From Alphaproteobacteria bacterium (GTDB lineage Bacteria; Pseudomonadota; Alphaproteobacteria; Micavibrionales; Micavibrionaceae): 64,000 bases of DNA. Both the position numbers and the translations under genes were made by a program. Location of the stretch: positions 62,001 to 126,000 of the forward strand of contig NVTV01000021.1 in the NCBI GenBank assembly GCA_002401695.1, written 5' to 3'. How positions within the stretch are numbered: the stretch's first letter is position 1; every line of letters starts with the position of its first letter. Positions 45,642-54,507 of this stretch are shown one piece after another. The notes below the pieces were generated by a model. The model saw only the letters and a program-made list of their open reading frames with translations. It made no database searches and was not told the DNA's origin.

Positions 45642-46549
45642 AAAACGTGACATTTGTCGAAAGTATTCCCGTCCAAAATACCTTGGGTGAATGTATTTTA
45701 GCACAACCAGGAACGGCATTCATTTGGTGGACAGATATACAAAACTGTCAATTGTATAGGTATAATTGGAAGACAAAGGAAATTATGCAATGGACAACAT
45801 TTGAACGGTTGAGTTCATTCGGCTTTGTTAAACTAGAACGAGGGGCGCCTGAAACGCCATTGCAATTAATCGCCGCCTTTGAAAGTGGGTTTGCACTCTA
45901 TAAACCTGAAACCGGACAAGTAGAATGGCTCGCTCAACCGGAAACGCATTTGCCATGTAATCGTTTTAATGATGGTCGAGTTGACAGGCAGGGGCGGTTT
46001 TGGGCCGGTTGCATGGTGGAGGGTACGGCCATGGATTCCAATAAAGATTTCCTCGCGAGTTTGTACCGGTTGGATCAGGGCGTTTCCAGTAAAATGGCCG
46101 ACGGTATAAATATTTCCAATAGTATATGTTGGAGTTTAGATAGTAAAATCATGTACTTCGCGGATTCCGCCAAACAAAGTATCTACGCTTATGATTTTGA
46201 TGAAATGAGTGGCAACATCAGTAATCGACGGATATTTGTGCGAACTTGTGATGGTGCCAGTCCTGATGGATCTGTAGTTGATGCCGAAGGGTATTTATGG
46301 AATGCCGAGTGGAAGGGCCACCGGATTGTTAGATATGCACCCAATGGTGATATCAATTTAGTCTTACCTTTACCTGTTAGCCAACCGACATGTTTAACTT
46401 TTGGAGGCGCCGATATGAGTGTCCTATTTGTGACAAGTGCCCGGGAGGGATTAAGCGTCGAAGAATTTGAGCGGCAACCAATGGCAGGTAATGTGCTTAT
46501 ATATAAAACTGATTTTTGTGGTGTTAGTGAACAGCAGTATGTGGTTTGA
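45638..46549 (+). CDS. SMP-30/gluconolactonase family protein, likely arabinonolactonase
   Basis: 303 residues of the six-bladed SMP-30/LRE fold. The N-terminal LGE carries a metal-binding glutamate, CNRFNDGRVDRQGRFWAGCM holds the asparagine/aspartate and the FWAG motif, and CDGASPDGSVVDAEGYLWNA carries the second metal aspartate. It opens the lactone made by the XylB-like enzyme to the free aldonate. XylC of Caulobacter is of this family and does the same for xylonolactone. ATGA overlap with the upstream permease places it in the same operon. No signal peptide, so cytoplasmic. Confidence 0.92.
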   Translation: MKNVTFVESIPVQNTLGECILAQPGTAFIWWTDIQNCQLYRYNWKTKEIMQWTTFERLSSFGFVKLERGAPETPLQLIAAFESGFALYKPETGQVEWLAQPETHLPCNRFNDGRVDRQGRFWAGCMVEGTAMDSNKDFLASLYRLDQGVSSKMADGINISNSICWSLDSKIMYFADSAKQSIYAYDFDEMSGNISNRRIFVRTCDGASPDGSVVDAEGYLWNAEWKGHRIVRYAPNGDINLVLPLPVSQPTCLTFGGADMSVLFVTSAREGLSVEEFERQPMAGNVLIYKTDFCGVSEQQYVV

Positions 46550-46652
46550 AAACTCAGCAAAAACTAGCGGTTTGAATCGCAAGTTTGGGTGAAAAATGAT
46601 AGAATATGTCAATGTGTTTTGTCGACATAGTTTGGGTAAAGGATGGAATAAT

Positions 46653-48404
46653 ATGCGTGTTTTAGGTTCAATATTTGTTATAGGTTTAGGACTGAGTCTT
46701 GTTTCTTGTAATGAATCACAAGTCTCTTCTCAAATGTCTTCCAAGGGTAATACTGGCAAGAGTGTTGGGAGTGAAAGTCTACAAAACGCTTGTCAAATAA
46801 ATGCATTTTCTGAAACCATGATTCCAAAAAATGGGGAAGTGTTAAGCGCCACATGGGTGGAGTCTGGAGAAAGTGTAAAACTAACGTCTGGACAAATGTC
46901 AGGCCCAGTACCTTCTCATTGCCATATTTTTGGAACCCTAGAAAAACGAAAGGGCGTAGGAGATGAGACATATTCAATTCACTTTGAAATGCGATTGCCA
47001 GAAGATTGGAATGGCCGTTTTTTATTCGAAGGAGGAGGTGGAACGAATGGCGCTTTGAGCGGCGCTTTAGGTGTTGTCCAGTCTGGTACGCCTTCTGCTT
47101 TGTCACGAGGGTTCGTGATCTTAAGTCAGGATTCTGGGCACGACAATAAAGTGAACTTCAATGGGGCTAATGGCGGAGCTCTTGCTTTTGGGTTGGATCC
47201 ACAAGCAAGGCAAAATTTTGCTGGCGAGTCATTGATTAAGAGTTACGAGGCCGCGCAGTCAATAATGACCACCTTTTATAAAAGACCTGCCGAGAGAAAT
47301 TATTTTTTGGGGTGCTCCAAAGGAGGTCAAGAAGGGTTATACTTTGCATCGAGACATCCGAAAGCATTTGATGGCATTGTTGCAACAGCGCCCGGGATGT
47401 CACTCCCAAAGGCCGCGCTTGCTCAAATTCATGACATTCAAGTTTTAGGAGCATTACTGGAGTCTCGATCGCAACAACCAACCATGAAAGGAATTGCGAC
47501 AAGTATTTTGCCGCACGAGTTTAAATTAATTCAAGAAGCAATTGTACAGGCGTGTGACGGTGACGATGGATTAACAGATGGAATTATCGCTAATTTTCCA
47601 ACGTGTACAACGGCCAAACTAGAATATGTATTGGTTGATAAGTTCTGTAAACAAAATGAAAAACAGTCTACTTGTTTGCGAGCGGATAGTTTTGCCGCAG
47701 TCGCAAAACTACAACATGGATTTATCGTAAAAGGGTCGAAATTTGGCTACAAATCATTCCCGTGGGATGTTGGTATTGGTGAACCCGGTTGGAATATTTG
47801 GAAATTAGGAGAACCAGATAGAGTGCCAGCTTTGAACGTAATATTGGGCGGGCCAGCCTTAGCGTTGGCGTTTACGACACCACCAAGCTCTGTTCCAATG
47901 ATCCCAAATGAGGCGTTAAAGTGGGAACTTAATACTGATTTACAGGAAATCGGCCCAAAAATATTTGCCTCGACTTCGGAATTTCCCGTATCGGGTTGGG
48001 AGATGATGGTTTCGAGGGATGTCGAGTTGAAGGACTATGCGTTGGCGGGCGGAAAACTAATTGTTCCTCACGGCGTATCTGATCCCGTCTTTTCCATAAA
48101 TGATACTATTACATGGTGGGAAGAACTCAATGAGGTGCATAGTGGACACGCTAGCGATTTTGCTAGGGTTTTTCCCGTTCCAGGTATGAACCATTGTTCT
48201 GGAGGCAATGCGACAGACCAGTTTGACGCACTTAATGTGATAGTTTCATGGGTTGAAGAGAACGATGCGCCGAATGAAATCATTGCTTTGGCGGGTGCTC
48301 AAACACCATGGGCAGGGAGGGAACGTCCATTATGTGTTTGGCCCAAAAACCTAGTTTATAAATCGGGGTCTATTGAAGTGGCTTCATCTTTTAAATGCGA
48401 GTAA
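46653..48404 (+). CDS. Tannase/feruloyl esterase family lipoprotein
   Basis: 583 residues from the ATG at 46653 (AAAGGATGG upstream). Lipobox LVSC (Cys about 17) predicts an exported lipoprotein. Family motifs: FEGGGGTNGALSGALG, the nucleophile FLGCSKGGQEGLYFASRHP (Ser222), LIVPHGVSDPVFS with the acid and PGMNHCSGG with the histidine; extra cysteines near CDGDDGLTDGIIANFPTC fit the disulphide and calcium loop of tannases and feruloyl esterases. It releases hydroxycinnamates or gallate from esters. Placed 103 bases after the arabinose operon, it fits feruloylated arabinoxylan as the substrate. Confidence 0.9.
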   Translation: MRVLGSIFVIGLGLSLVSCNESQVSSQMSSKGNTGKSVGSESLQNACQINAFSETMIPKNGEVLSATWVESGESVKLTSGQMSGPVPSHCHIFGTLEKRKGVGDETYSIHFEMRLPEDWNGRFLFEGGGGTNGALSGALGVVQSGTPSALSRGFVILSQDSGHDNKVNFNGANGGALAFGLDPQARQNFAGESLIKSYEAAQSIMTTFYKRPAERNYFLGCSKGGQEGLYFASRHPKAFDGIVATAPGMSLPKAALAQIHDIQVLGALLESRSQQPTMKGIATSILPHEFKLIQEAIVQACDGDDGLTDGIIANFPTCTTAKLEYVLVDKFCKQNEKQSTCLRADSFAAVAKLQHGFIVKGSKFGYKSFPWDVGIGEPGWNIWKLGEPDRVPALNVILGGPALALAFTTPPSSVPMIPNEALKWELNTDLQEIGPKIFASTSEFPVSGWEMMVSRDVELKDYALAGGKLIVPHGVSDPVFSINDTITWWEELNEVHSGHASDFARVFPVPGMNHCSGGNATDQFDALNVIVSWVEENDAPNEIIALAGAQTPWAGRERPLCVWPKNLVYKSGSIEVASSFKCE

Positions 48405-48852
48405 ATTTTATTGTTCAAAGACGATTGTTGAAAATGATTTTACGTAATAATCTAAGAATTGAAAGAGGTGGAAAATGGTTTTAGAAAATCAATTATGTTT
48501 TAGATAGTGGTAATACACTCAGGCAAGATAAGCCTATCACCCATACTGATTAAAATATGTAATAAACTTTTTGGGTAAATTTGACGTATCCTTTATCTAA
48601 TTTGCCGAAATTCCCATACACTTGATAACAGAGGACGAAATTAAACTTTTCAAATCAATCTGTGGGCTCCTCATGTTCCTTTAAATTATAAATTAAGTTG
48701 ATTTGCTAAGTCCGCTAACACGTGGTGGCAGTTTATCACTTGTGCAACAGGGCTGTTTTGTTGGCGTCGTTGACGGCAGAGACGAAAAGATATCGATTGC
48801 AATCGATTGCAATATTGGGTATTGAATGAAAAAAATCTCTAGGAACACTATC
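48405..48852. other. Intergenic region with the first LacI operator
   Basis: 448 bases between the esterase and the MFS gene. No gene is convincing; the only clear feature is the LacI-type palindrome at 48797-48812, close to the MFS start. Confidence 0.6.
48797..48812. promoter_or_regulatory. LacI-type operator TTGCAATCGATTGCAA
   Basis: Perfect 16-bp palindrome (18 bp with the flanking A/T), with a second overlapping ATCGATTGCAA unit just upstream (from 48792). It lies 41 bases before the MFS start. The same motif recurs at five other places up to 61.3 kb. Confidence 0.8.
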
Positions 48853-50100
48853 ATGGACATACATACTGACATCGAACCGAGAACAACATATGGATATGTA
48901 ACTGTACTCACATATGCCATGTTTTTTATGTTTGCTATGACAACTGATGCCGTTGGGGAAATTATAAAAATTGCAAAAGGTGAAATGGGGCTAACCAATA
49001 TGCAAGCGAGCGCTTTTCATTGGGCCACCATGATCGCTATTGCAGGCAGTGGTATTTTTTTGGGATTTCTCGCAGACCTTTATGGACGAAAGCGTACGAT
49101 TATTCTTGGGTTGGTAATGTACGGACTCGCATCGGCATTATTCTTTCTAGGTGAGAGTTTTTATGCTTATCTTATACTTCTCTTTGTAAGCGGCATCGCT
49201 GTCGGCATATTCAAAACTGCAGCCTTGGCACTGATCGGTGATATTACCCAATCTACAGAGCAGCATACGCGTAAAATGAATGCCGTTGAGGGTTTTTTTG
49301 GTATAGGTGCTATCGTTGGGCCATTACTCGTCGTATTTTTGAGTTCTCGAGGAATTTCGTGGACATGGCTGTATCTCTTCGCTGCTGGCTTATGCGTTCT
49401 TATGATTGCTGTCGCGCTGAAGACTGAGTATCCTGTAATGCAAGAAAACAAAGGCAAACCCACTAACTTCTTAAGAACCTTTGGAATGCTAAAAAATAAA
49501 TACGCGTTGGGTTTTTCTTTTGCTATTGCAATGTATGTTGCATCAGAAGTCGCCATTTTTGTATGGTTGCCTACTTTGCTAACGGGGTATACTGGCACGC
49601 AAATCACAATGTTTGTCGCGACCTATGCTGTTATGATCTTTTTTATATTCAGGGCTGCCGGTAGGTTCCTGGGTATTTGGATCTTGAATCTCTTTTCCTG
49701 GACGAGCGTTATGTTAATATTCTCTTTGATGGTTTTTGGGTGTTTCCTTGGAAGCGCAATTATGGGCCAAACTGCGGCCGTTTTCTTGTTGCCGATGTCT
49801 GGGCTGTTCATGTCAATGATTTACCCCACCCTTAACTCGAAGGGTATTAGTTGTTTTCCAAAAGCAGAGCATGGCGCAATCGCGGGTCTTATATTGTTCT
49901 TTACGGCTGCTGCAGCAGCTATTGGGCCGTTATTAATGGCTTTTGTTGCAGACCAGTTTGGAGGTGGGGACATGACTGTGGGGTTTTATATTGCTACCGG
50001 ATTTTCTGGGCTGCTATTTTTATCCATGCTTTATAATTACATAAAAAACCCAGCGGCCACAATTTTGCAAAAAGCTAATGTTAGTCAAAATGGTGACTAA
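48853..50100 (+). CDS. MFS sugar transporter
   Basis: 415 residues, 12 predicted helices, from the ATG at 48853 (AGGA upstream; the ATG at 48826 has no ribosome site and would lie only 14 bases after the operator). The loop GFLADLYGRKRTIILGL is the MFS signature between helices 2 and 3. The general type is that of sugar permeases accompanying TonB-dependent sucrose or maltodextrin systems. With the GH68 enzyme and fructokinase it most likely carries sucrose or a fructo-oligosaccharide across the inner membrane. Confidence 0.88.
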   Translation: MDIHTDIEPRTTYGYVTVLTYAMFFMFAMTTDAVGEIIKIAKGEMGLTNMQASAFHWATMIAIAGSGIFLGFLADLYGRKRTIILGLVMYGLASALFFLGESFYAYLILLFVSGIAVGIFKTAALALIGDITQSTEQHTRKMNAVEGFFGIGAIVGPLLVVFLSSRGISWTWLYLFAAGLCVLMIAVALKTEYPVMQENKGKPTNFLRTFGMLKNKYALGFSFAIAMYVASEVAIFVWLPTLLTGYTGTQITMFVATYAVMIFFIFRAAGRFLGIWILNLFSWTSVMLIFSLMVFGCFLGSAIMGQTAAVFLLPMSGLFMSMIYPTLNSKGISCFPKAEHGAIAGLILFFTAAAAAIGPLLMAFVADQFGGGDMTVGFYIATGFSGLLFLSMLYNYIKNPAATILQKANVSQNGD

Positions 50101-50516
50101 TTTTAATTCTTAAGCATGCTTGTTTTTGATAGTTCTCGGTAATAAAACTCGATTTACAGTTGTTGGTGAGCAAGTTCAGAGCTGCGCAATTACTCAATCT
50201 ATTTCATTCAGGCTCAAAATTTATAAGCTTTGCCTAAGCGTGCAAGAGGGCGCCCATTTAATGCAAAACCTTGGAGGAACAAATAGCTACCTAATGAGTT
50301 TGCGCAATATTTAGAATTGCCGCTTACATAGTTGAGTTTCTCTATCTTGATAAAAATCGATAAAGTTCTCACAGCCCAAAATTTTACGAAGTCGTAGATT
50401 CCCTTGTTTGAGCACAGATATCACCATGCGGTTTTATAGGTGATCTATTTTTCGAAGGGTGGTTGTTCTCGAAACATTGATTTTTTTTACTTGCTTTGTA
50501 GACAAATATGAGTAAA

Positions 50517-50532
50517 ATACAATCGATTGCAA
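50517..50532. promoter_or_regulatory. LacI-type operator (distal) before the TonB receptor
   Basis: Core CAATCGATTG at 50520-50529, flanked as ACAATCGATTGCAA. Its centre lies 45 bp from the centre of the proximal site, about four helical turns apart and on nearly the same face of the helix, which would suit a looping or cooperating tetramer. Confidence 0.7.
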
Positions 50533-50561
50533 AACATAAATGGATAAATTATTACAACAAA

Positions 50562-50577
50562 ATGCAATCGATTCCAC
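50562..50577. promoter_or_regulatory. LacI-type operator (proximal) before the TonB receptor
   Basis: TGCAATCGATTCCA, core at 50565-50574 with one mismatch from the palindrome. It ends just before the AGGAGGG ribosome site, so bound repressor would block the transcription start. Confidence 0.7.
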
Positions 50578-50589
50578 AAGGAGGGAAAT

Positions 50590-52746
50590 ATGTTACGTTT
50601 CTATAATTCCGTTGCAGTTGCAGCAATTGTGACGGTGCTGGCTTCGGCCACGGCGCAGGCGCAGAACGCGCCCGGTCAGTCAGACGATACAAATAACACG
50701 GTTAACGAAAATGTTTTGGAGGGTGATAGTGGAAACATTCGGGACGAAATTATAGTCACTGCAACTAAATCAGGGGATCAAACCTTACAAGAAGTTCCTC
50801 TCGCTATCCAGGTCTTTGATGGAGAATCTATGAGATTCAAAAACATCACCGATCTGGCGAGTCTAACATCGTCAGTTCCCGGGCTTTTGGAAGGACAAAA
50901 TCAATCGGTTGCCTCACGTTCCTATAATTTACGCGGCGCAGGCGGCAGCAATGCCAATGGTGATTCACCTATAGGGTATTACGTTGATGATGTTCCGTTT
51001 GTTGTTCCAAATTTTGGTATCGCGCCACCAATCCGATTTATCGATATTGATCGGGTCGAAGTCCTACGAGGGCCTCATGGTACGTTATACGGCCAAGGAT
51101 CGGCAGGGGGTGTGTTTGTTTTTCATTCAAAAGATCCAGACTTAGAGGAGGCTCAATTTGCAGCAGAAGCTTTTATCTCGACTACAAATGATGCTTCGGG
51201 ACTAAACACTGATTTTGCAGGTGTGGTCTCTTTACCAATAATCAAAAACAAATTGGCTATTCGTGTCAGTGGAGGGATTTCGAAAAACCAAGGTTTCGCC
51301 GATCAATATTTTGGCCCATTCGATGGCACGCCAGATCGGGAAGATGTTAACGTTGTACGCAACGATGATATTCGCGCAGTTGTTCTCTTTGAACCCACAG
51401 ATAACATCAGTTTGCGTGGGCAAATTTGGAAGTTTCGTCCAAGGCAACAGTTTTTAGGAGCGTTAGATTCCGTTGATCCGCCCTATGAGCAAGATACTGG
51501 CGACCGTACATCGTTTGGTAACGGTGACTTCTCTCTATATAGCCTAACTGCCAACATAGACCTTGGTGATGTCGCGCTTACGAGTTCGACCAGTTTCATG
51601 AAGGGTGAGTTTGGTATTTTCATTCCCATCGGGCCTCAGGGTTTTTTCTCGAGCCAATTCTTTCCTGAAGGCTTTACGCAGGAAGTCCGTGCTAACTCAA
51701 CCGGGGATGGGCCGCTTCACTGGGTGGTTGGTGGCCAATATTCTGATTCAAAAGGCCCACAGGAAAATCAATTGCTGATAGTTCCGATTTTGGACGACAA
51801 TGCGGATAATAACACCCTTACTAAAAACTGGGCTGTGTTCGGGGAAGTTAGCTATGATCTTTTTGATGGCAAGCTTGTTCCGTTAGTTGGGTTGCGCCAA
51901 TATCATGATAAGCGGATCTTCGAAGATCGTACAAGCTCATTGCCATCTACTGAAAATATTACAACCTGGCGCGTTAACCTTTCATACGTTCCAACCGATA
52001 ATTTCACAACATTTGGTACCGTTGCAACTGGATTCCGTGCAGGCATTGTTCAGTCACGACTTCAATCCGATGCGCTGATTGCAGATGGCGTACCTGCGGG
52101 CATTCAACTCAAGCCTGAATCTTATACGAACTATGAAGTCGGTATAAAATGGCGGACTTCTGACGATTCAGTAAGCGTAGGTCTGAACGCCTATTACTCT
52201 AAGATCGATGATCAAATGACCAGTGTTCAATCTTCTATCCCAAATGTTGGTGGTTTCGCAAACTTTGGAACGGCCAAGCAAAAGGGACTCGACTTTGAAG
52301 TTCAATGGCGTACTCCGATAGAAGGTCTGCACCTTAGTGTGGTGGGTAATGTAAATGATGGTGAATATGGGGATGTAAACCCTGCTGTTCAGATCGCGTT
52401 GCCGCAAATCGGCCCAGGTTCAAGACTGGTGAATTCAATTGAATCTAGTTACCGTCTTAATGCGAGCTATACGACTAGTCTTAGTAATGAGTTGGATGGT
52501 TTTGGGAATATTTCTTTTAGTCATTCAGGTGATAGATTGGGGACAGATGGGCTATTTGCCGATCCATATAATATGGTAAACGGTACGATTGGCATTCGAA
52601 AAGGGCCTTTTGAAATTTCACTGGTAGCGAACAATTTATTTGATGAACGTGGACCGACGACTATTTCTCAGGGTAACCCCAATGCTGGTGTTAGCCCTGT
52701 GCCACGAACATTTGGTATTCGTCTCAGAGCTGACTTTCAAAATTGA
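50590..52746 (+). CDS. TonB-dependent receptor, likely sucrose/fructan type
   Basis: 718 residues with a perfect AGGAGG ribosome site. Signal peptide ending in ATAQAQN, TonB-box region IRDEIIVTATKSGDQTLQEV, plug with PLAIQVFDGESMRFKNITDL and VEVLRGPHGTLYGQGSAGGV, barrel ending FGIRLRADFQN. The plug form is that of the sugar-uptake receptors, unlike the siderophore receptor at 13.6 kb. Two LacI operators sit upstream. Probably imports the sucrose-type substrate into the periplasm. A strong hairpin follows the stop. Confidence 0.93.
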   Translation: MLRFYNSVAVAAIVTVLASATAQAQNAPGQSDDTNNTVNENVLEGDSGNIRDEIIVTATKSGDQTLQEVPLAIQVFDGESMRFKNITDLASLTSSVPGLLEGQNQSVASRSYNLRGAGGSNANGDSPIGYYVDDVPFVVPNFGIAPPIRFIDIDRVEVLRGPHGTLYGQGSAGGVFVFHSKDPDLEEAQFAAEAFISTTNDASGLNTDFAGVVSLPIIKNKLAIRVSGGISKNQGFADQYFGPFDGTPDREDVNVVRNDDIRAVVLFEPTDNISLRGQIWKFRPRQQFLGALDSVDPPYEQDTGDRTSFGNGDFSLYSLTANIDLGDVALTSSTSFMKGEFGIFIPIGPQGFFSSQFFPEGFTQEVRANSTGDGPLHWVVGGQYSDSKGPQENQLLIVPILDDNADNNTLTKNWAVFGEVSYDLFDGKLVPLVGLRQYHDKRIFEDRTSSLPSTENITTWRVNLSYVPTDNFTTFGTVATGFRAGIVQSRLQSDALIADGVPAGIQLKPESYTNYEVGIKWRTSDDSVSVGLNAYYSKIDDQMTSVQSSIPNVGGFANFGTAKQKGLDFEVQWRTPIEGLHLSVVGNVNDGEYGDVNPAVQIALPQIGPGSRLVNSIESSYRLNASYTTSLSNELDGFGNISFSHSGDRLGTDGLFADPYNMVNGTIGIRKGPFEISLVANNLFDERGPTTISQGNPNAGVSPVPRTFGIRLRADFQN

Positions 52747-52798
52747 GTTAGCCCACAACTATTCATCGGATGTTGTCTGATTCTGGTGAGCGATATTG

Positions 52799-52842
52799 CG
52801 GTAATGGATCATCTCCAATTCTACGGAGGTGATCCATTACCG
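52799..52842 (+). terminator. Strong hairpin after the TonB receptor gene
   Basis: Arms of 18 bp (CGGTAATGGATCATCTCC and GGAGGTGATCCATTACCG, one mismatch that can form G:T) around an 8-base loop, 52 bases after the stop. No long T-run follows, so it may be an attenuating or stabilising hairpin rather than a full stop; the ceramidase-like gene begins 50 bases later. Confidence 0.6.
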
Positions 52843-52891
52843 AGCACAGTTATTTTGGTGAGTGTCGAAGCAGGATATAGGGAAGAAAATT

Positions 52892-54325
52892 ATGAAGATG
52901 AACAACATTGAAGCGCAGAAATTATCGAAGAGCAATTCTATAGTGGCACGATGGTGTCGTAAATCCAACTTACACGCAGTTTCGGTTGTGATCGTTGCAT
53001 TGAGTTTTGTCTCTGTTTCTGCAACGGCACACGAAGAACATGCAGTCAAAAACCTTTTGCGCGTTGGAGCGTCTAAAATCGATATCAGTGTTGCATCTGA
53101 AAAGCGCCCTGATCTCATCAACGGGATAAATGACCATACGTTTGTAAGGGCGATTGTTATTGGAAATGGAGAAACCAAAGCTGTACTTGTCACAGCAGAT
53201 GTCGGTGGGATCCGCACCGAGACGTGGTCCAATGTTAGTCAACGAATGGAACGTGAACTCTCTATTCCCGTAGATCAGTTAGCATTAATGGCAACCCATA
53301 CACACAGTATGCCGAGGTTGTCTGGAAAACAATTTGAAGATCAAATTTTCACTGCGATTCAGCTTGCGTTAAGTAAACTTGAACCCGCAGAGATGGCTTG
53401 GGGCGAAGGCCAGTCCTATATTAATGTCAATCGTAACACCATTGATAAAAAAACAAATGGTTGGTGGGAGGGGCCTAATTATGACGGTCCTTCAGATAAA
53501 ACGGTTTCAGTCATGGCCTTTAATGATCTTAAAGGTAAGCCAATTGCTATTGTTTATAACTATGCCGTCCACGCCGTTCTAAATGGTATGATGGACAAAA
53601 TTAGTGGAGATATTCCGGGGGCGTCTTCGCGGTATATAGAGAGTTATTTGGGGGGTGATGTAATTGCCCTGTGGTCAGAGGGGGCCGCAGGAGATCAAAA
53701 CCCAATTTTCTTTCAGCAAACCTATGACCTTCGAGAGATACGCATCAAAGATTATGCAAAAAAGGGGAAAGATATTTCCAATGCAATGCCTCCAGGTGGG
53801 ATGGGACTAGATAAGAAAAATCCGCGTGTCGTTCTTTTGATGGATCAACAGGCACAAATGACAGTATCAATGGGGCAGATGTTAGGCGAAGAAGTTCTGC
53901 ATACACTGCGTAGCAATATGGAGCGTCCCAGAAAAACTGCAGTGATTGATGGTGCGAGCATGTCTGTTGAATGCCCTGGCCGCACCCGCACCAATAAGGG
54001 ACGCGCAGGATATTCTGGTGCATATGTTGAATCTGACCCGGTCGCTATTAAACTCAGTATGATCAGAATTGGGCAAACAATGATTGGCGGTGTTGACGCC
54101 GAAGTTTTTAACATGATTGCTCAACGATTTAAGCGGGAATCGCCTTATAAACATTCAATGATGTCGACATTAACAAATGGTTGGGCCCCCACGGGATATA
54201 TTCCAAATGACGCTGCTTTCGGCTATGAAACTTTTGAGGTCCTGTCCTCACGATTGCAGCCAGGATGTGCTGAATCTGCCATTGTAAACGGATTGTTAGA
54301 CCTTATTGAGGTAGTTGAAGAGTAG
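52892..54325 (+). CDS. Neutral/alkaline ceramidase-like hydrolase, exported
   Basis: 477 residues from the ATG at 52892 (GGGAAG upstream). N-terminal signal (VVIVALSFVSVSATAHEEH). The N-terminal domain of neutral ceramidases is shown by RVGASKIDISVASEKRPDLI, FVRAIVIGNGETKAVLVTAD, MATHTHSMPRLSG (zinc histidines) and NYAVHAVLNGMMDKISGDIP, GDVIALWSEGAAGDQNP. The C-terminal immunoglobulin-like ceramidase domain is missing (usual length about 650), so it is a short version. Such proteins hydrolyse amides of N-acyl-sphingosine or other polyol/amide substrates. In this locus it may cleave an acylated sugar or amide. The stop is convergent with the TPR gene. Confidence 0.85.
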   Translation: MKMNNIEAQKLSKSNSIVARWCRKSNLHAVSVVIVALSFVSVSATAHEEHAVKNLLRVGASKIDISVASEKRPDLINGINDHTFVRAIVIGNGETKAVLVTADVGGIRTETWSNVSQRMERELSIPVDQLALMATHTHSMPRLSGKQFEDQIFTAIQLALSKLEPAEMAWGEGQSYINVNRNTIDKKTNGWWEGPNYDGPSDKTVSVMAFNDLKGKPIAIVYNYAVHAVLNGMMDKISGDIPGASSRYIESYLGGDVIALWSEGAAGDQNPIFFQQTYDLREIRIKDYAKKGKDISNAMPPGGMGLDKKNPRVVLLMDQQAQMTVSMGQMLGEEVLHTLRSNMERPRKTAVIDGASMSVECPGRTRTNKGRAGYSGAYVESDPVAIKLSMIRIGQTMIGGVDAEVFNMIAQRFKRESPYKHSMMSTLTNGWAPTGYIPNDAAFGYETFEVLSSRLQPGCAESAIVNGLLDLIEVVEE

Positions 54326-54507
54326 AAATATAGTGTTAAAATTCACGATCAGTTTAACAGTGTAACATATTTTAAAATACGTCTTTTGCGCAGGTGTTGG
54401 GGCATGACATTAGTCTTACATCAAGACGCCCTACGGTTATTCCCAATTTGGTCGTGAATACAGCTCGTGTTTTCACCTTAGTAAATTTATGCAATTGAGC
54501 CCTTGCC

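Larger units (their letters stand above)
50101..50589. other. Intergenic region with paired LacI operators
   Basis: 489 bases without a convincing gene. A 64-codon frame at 50120-50314 has no family likeness and no ribosome site. The 3' end holds two operators, listed separately, and the strong ribosome site of the TonB gene. Confidence 0.55.

Noticed and set aside
50120..50314. 64-codon plus-strand frame before the sugar TonB receptor
   Set aside because: No ribosome site and no recognisable family; more likely chance in a regulatory region.
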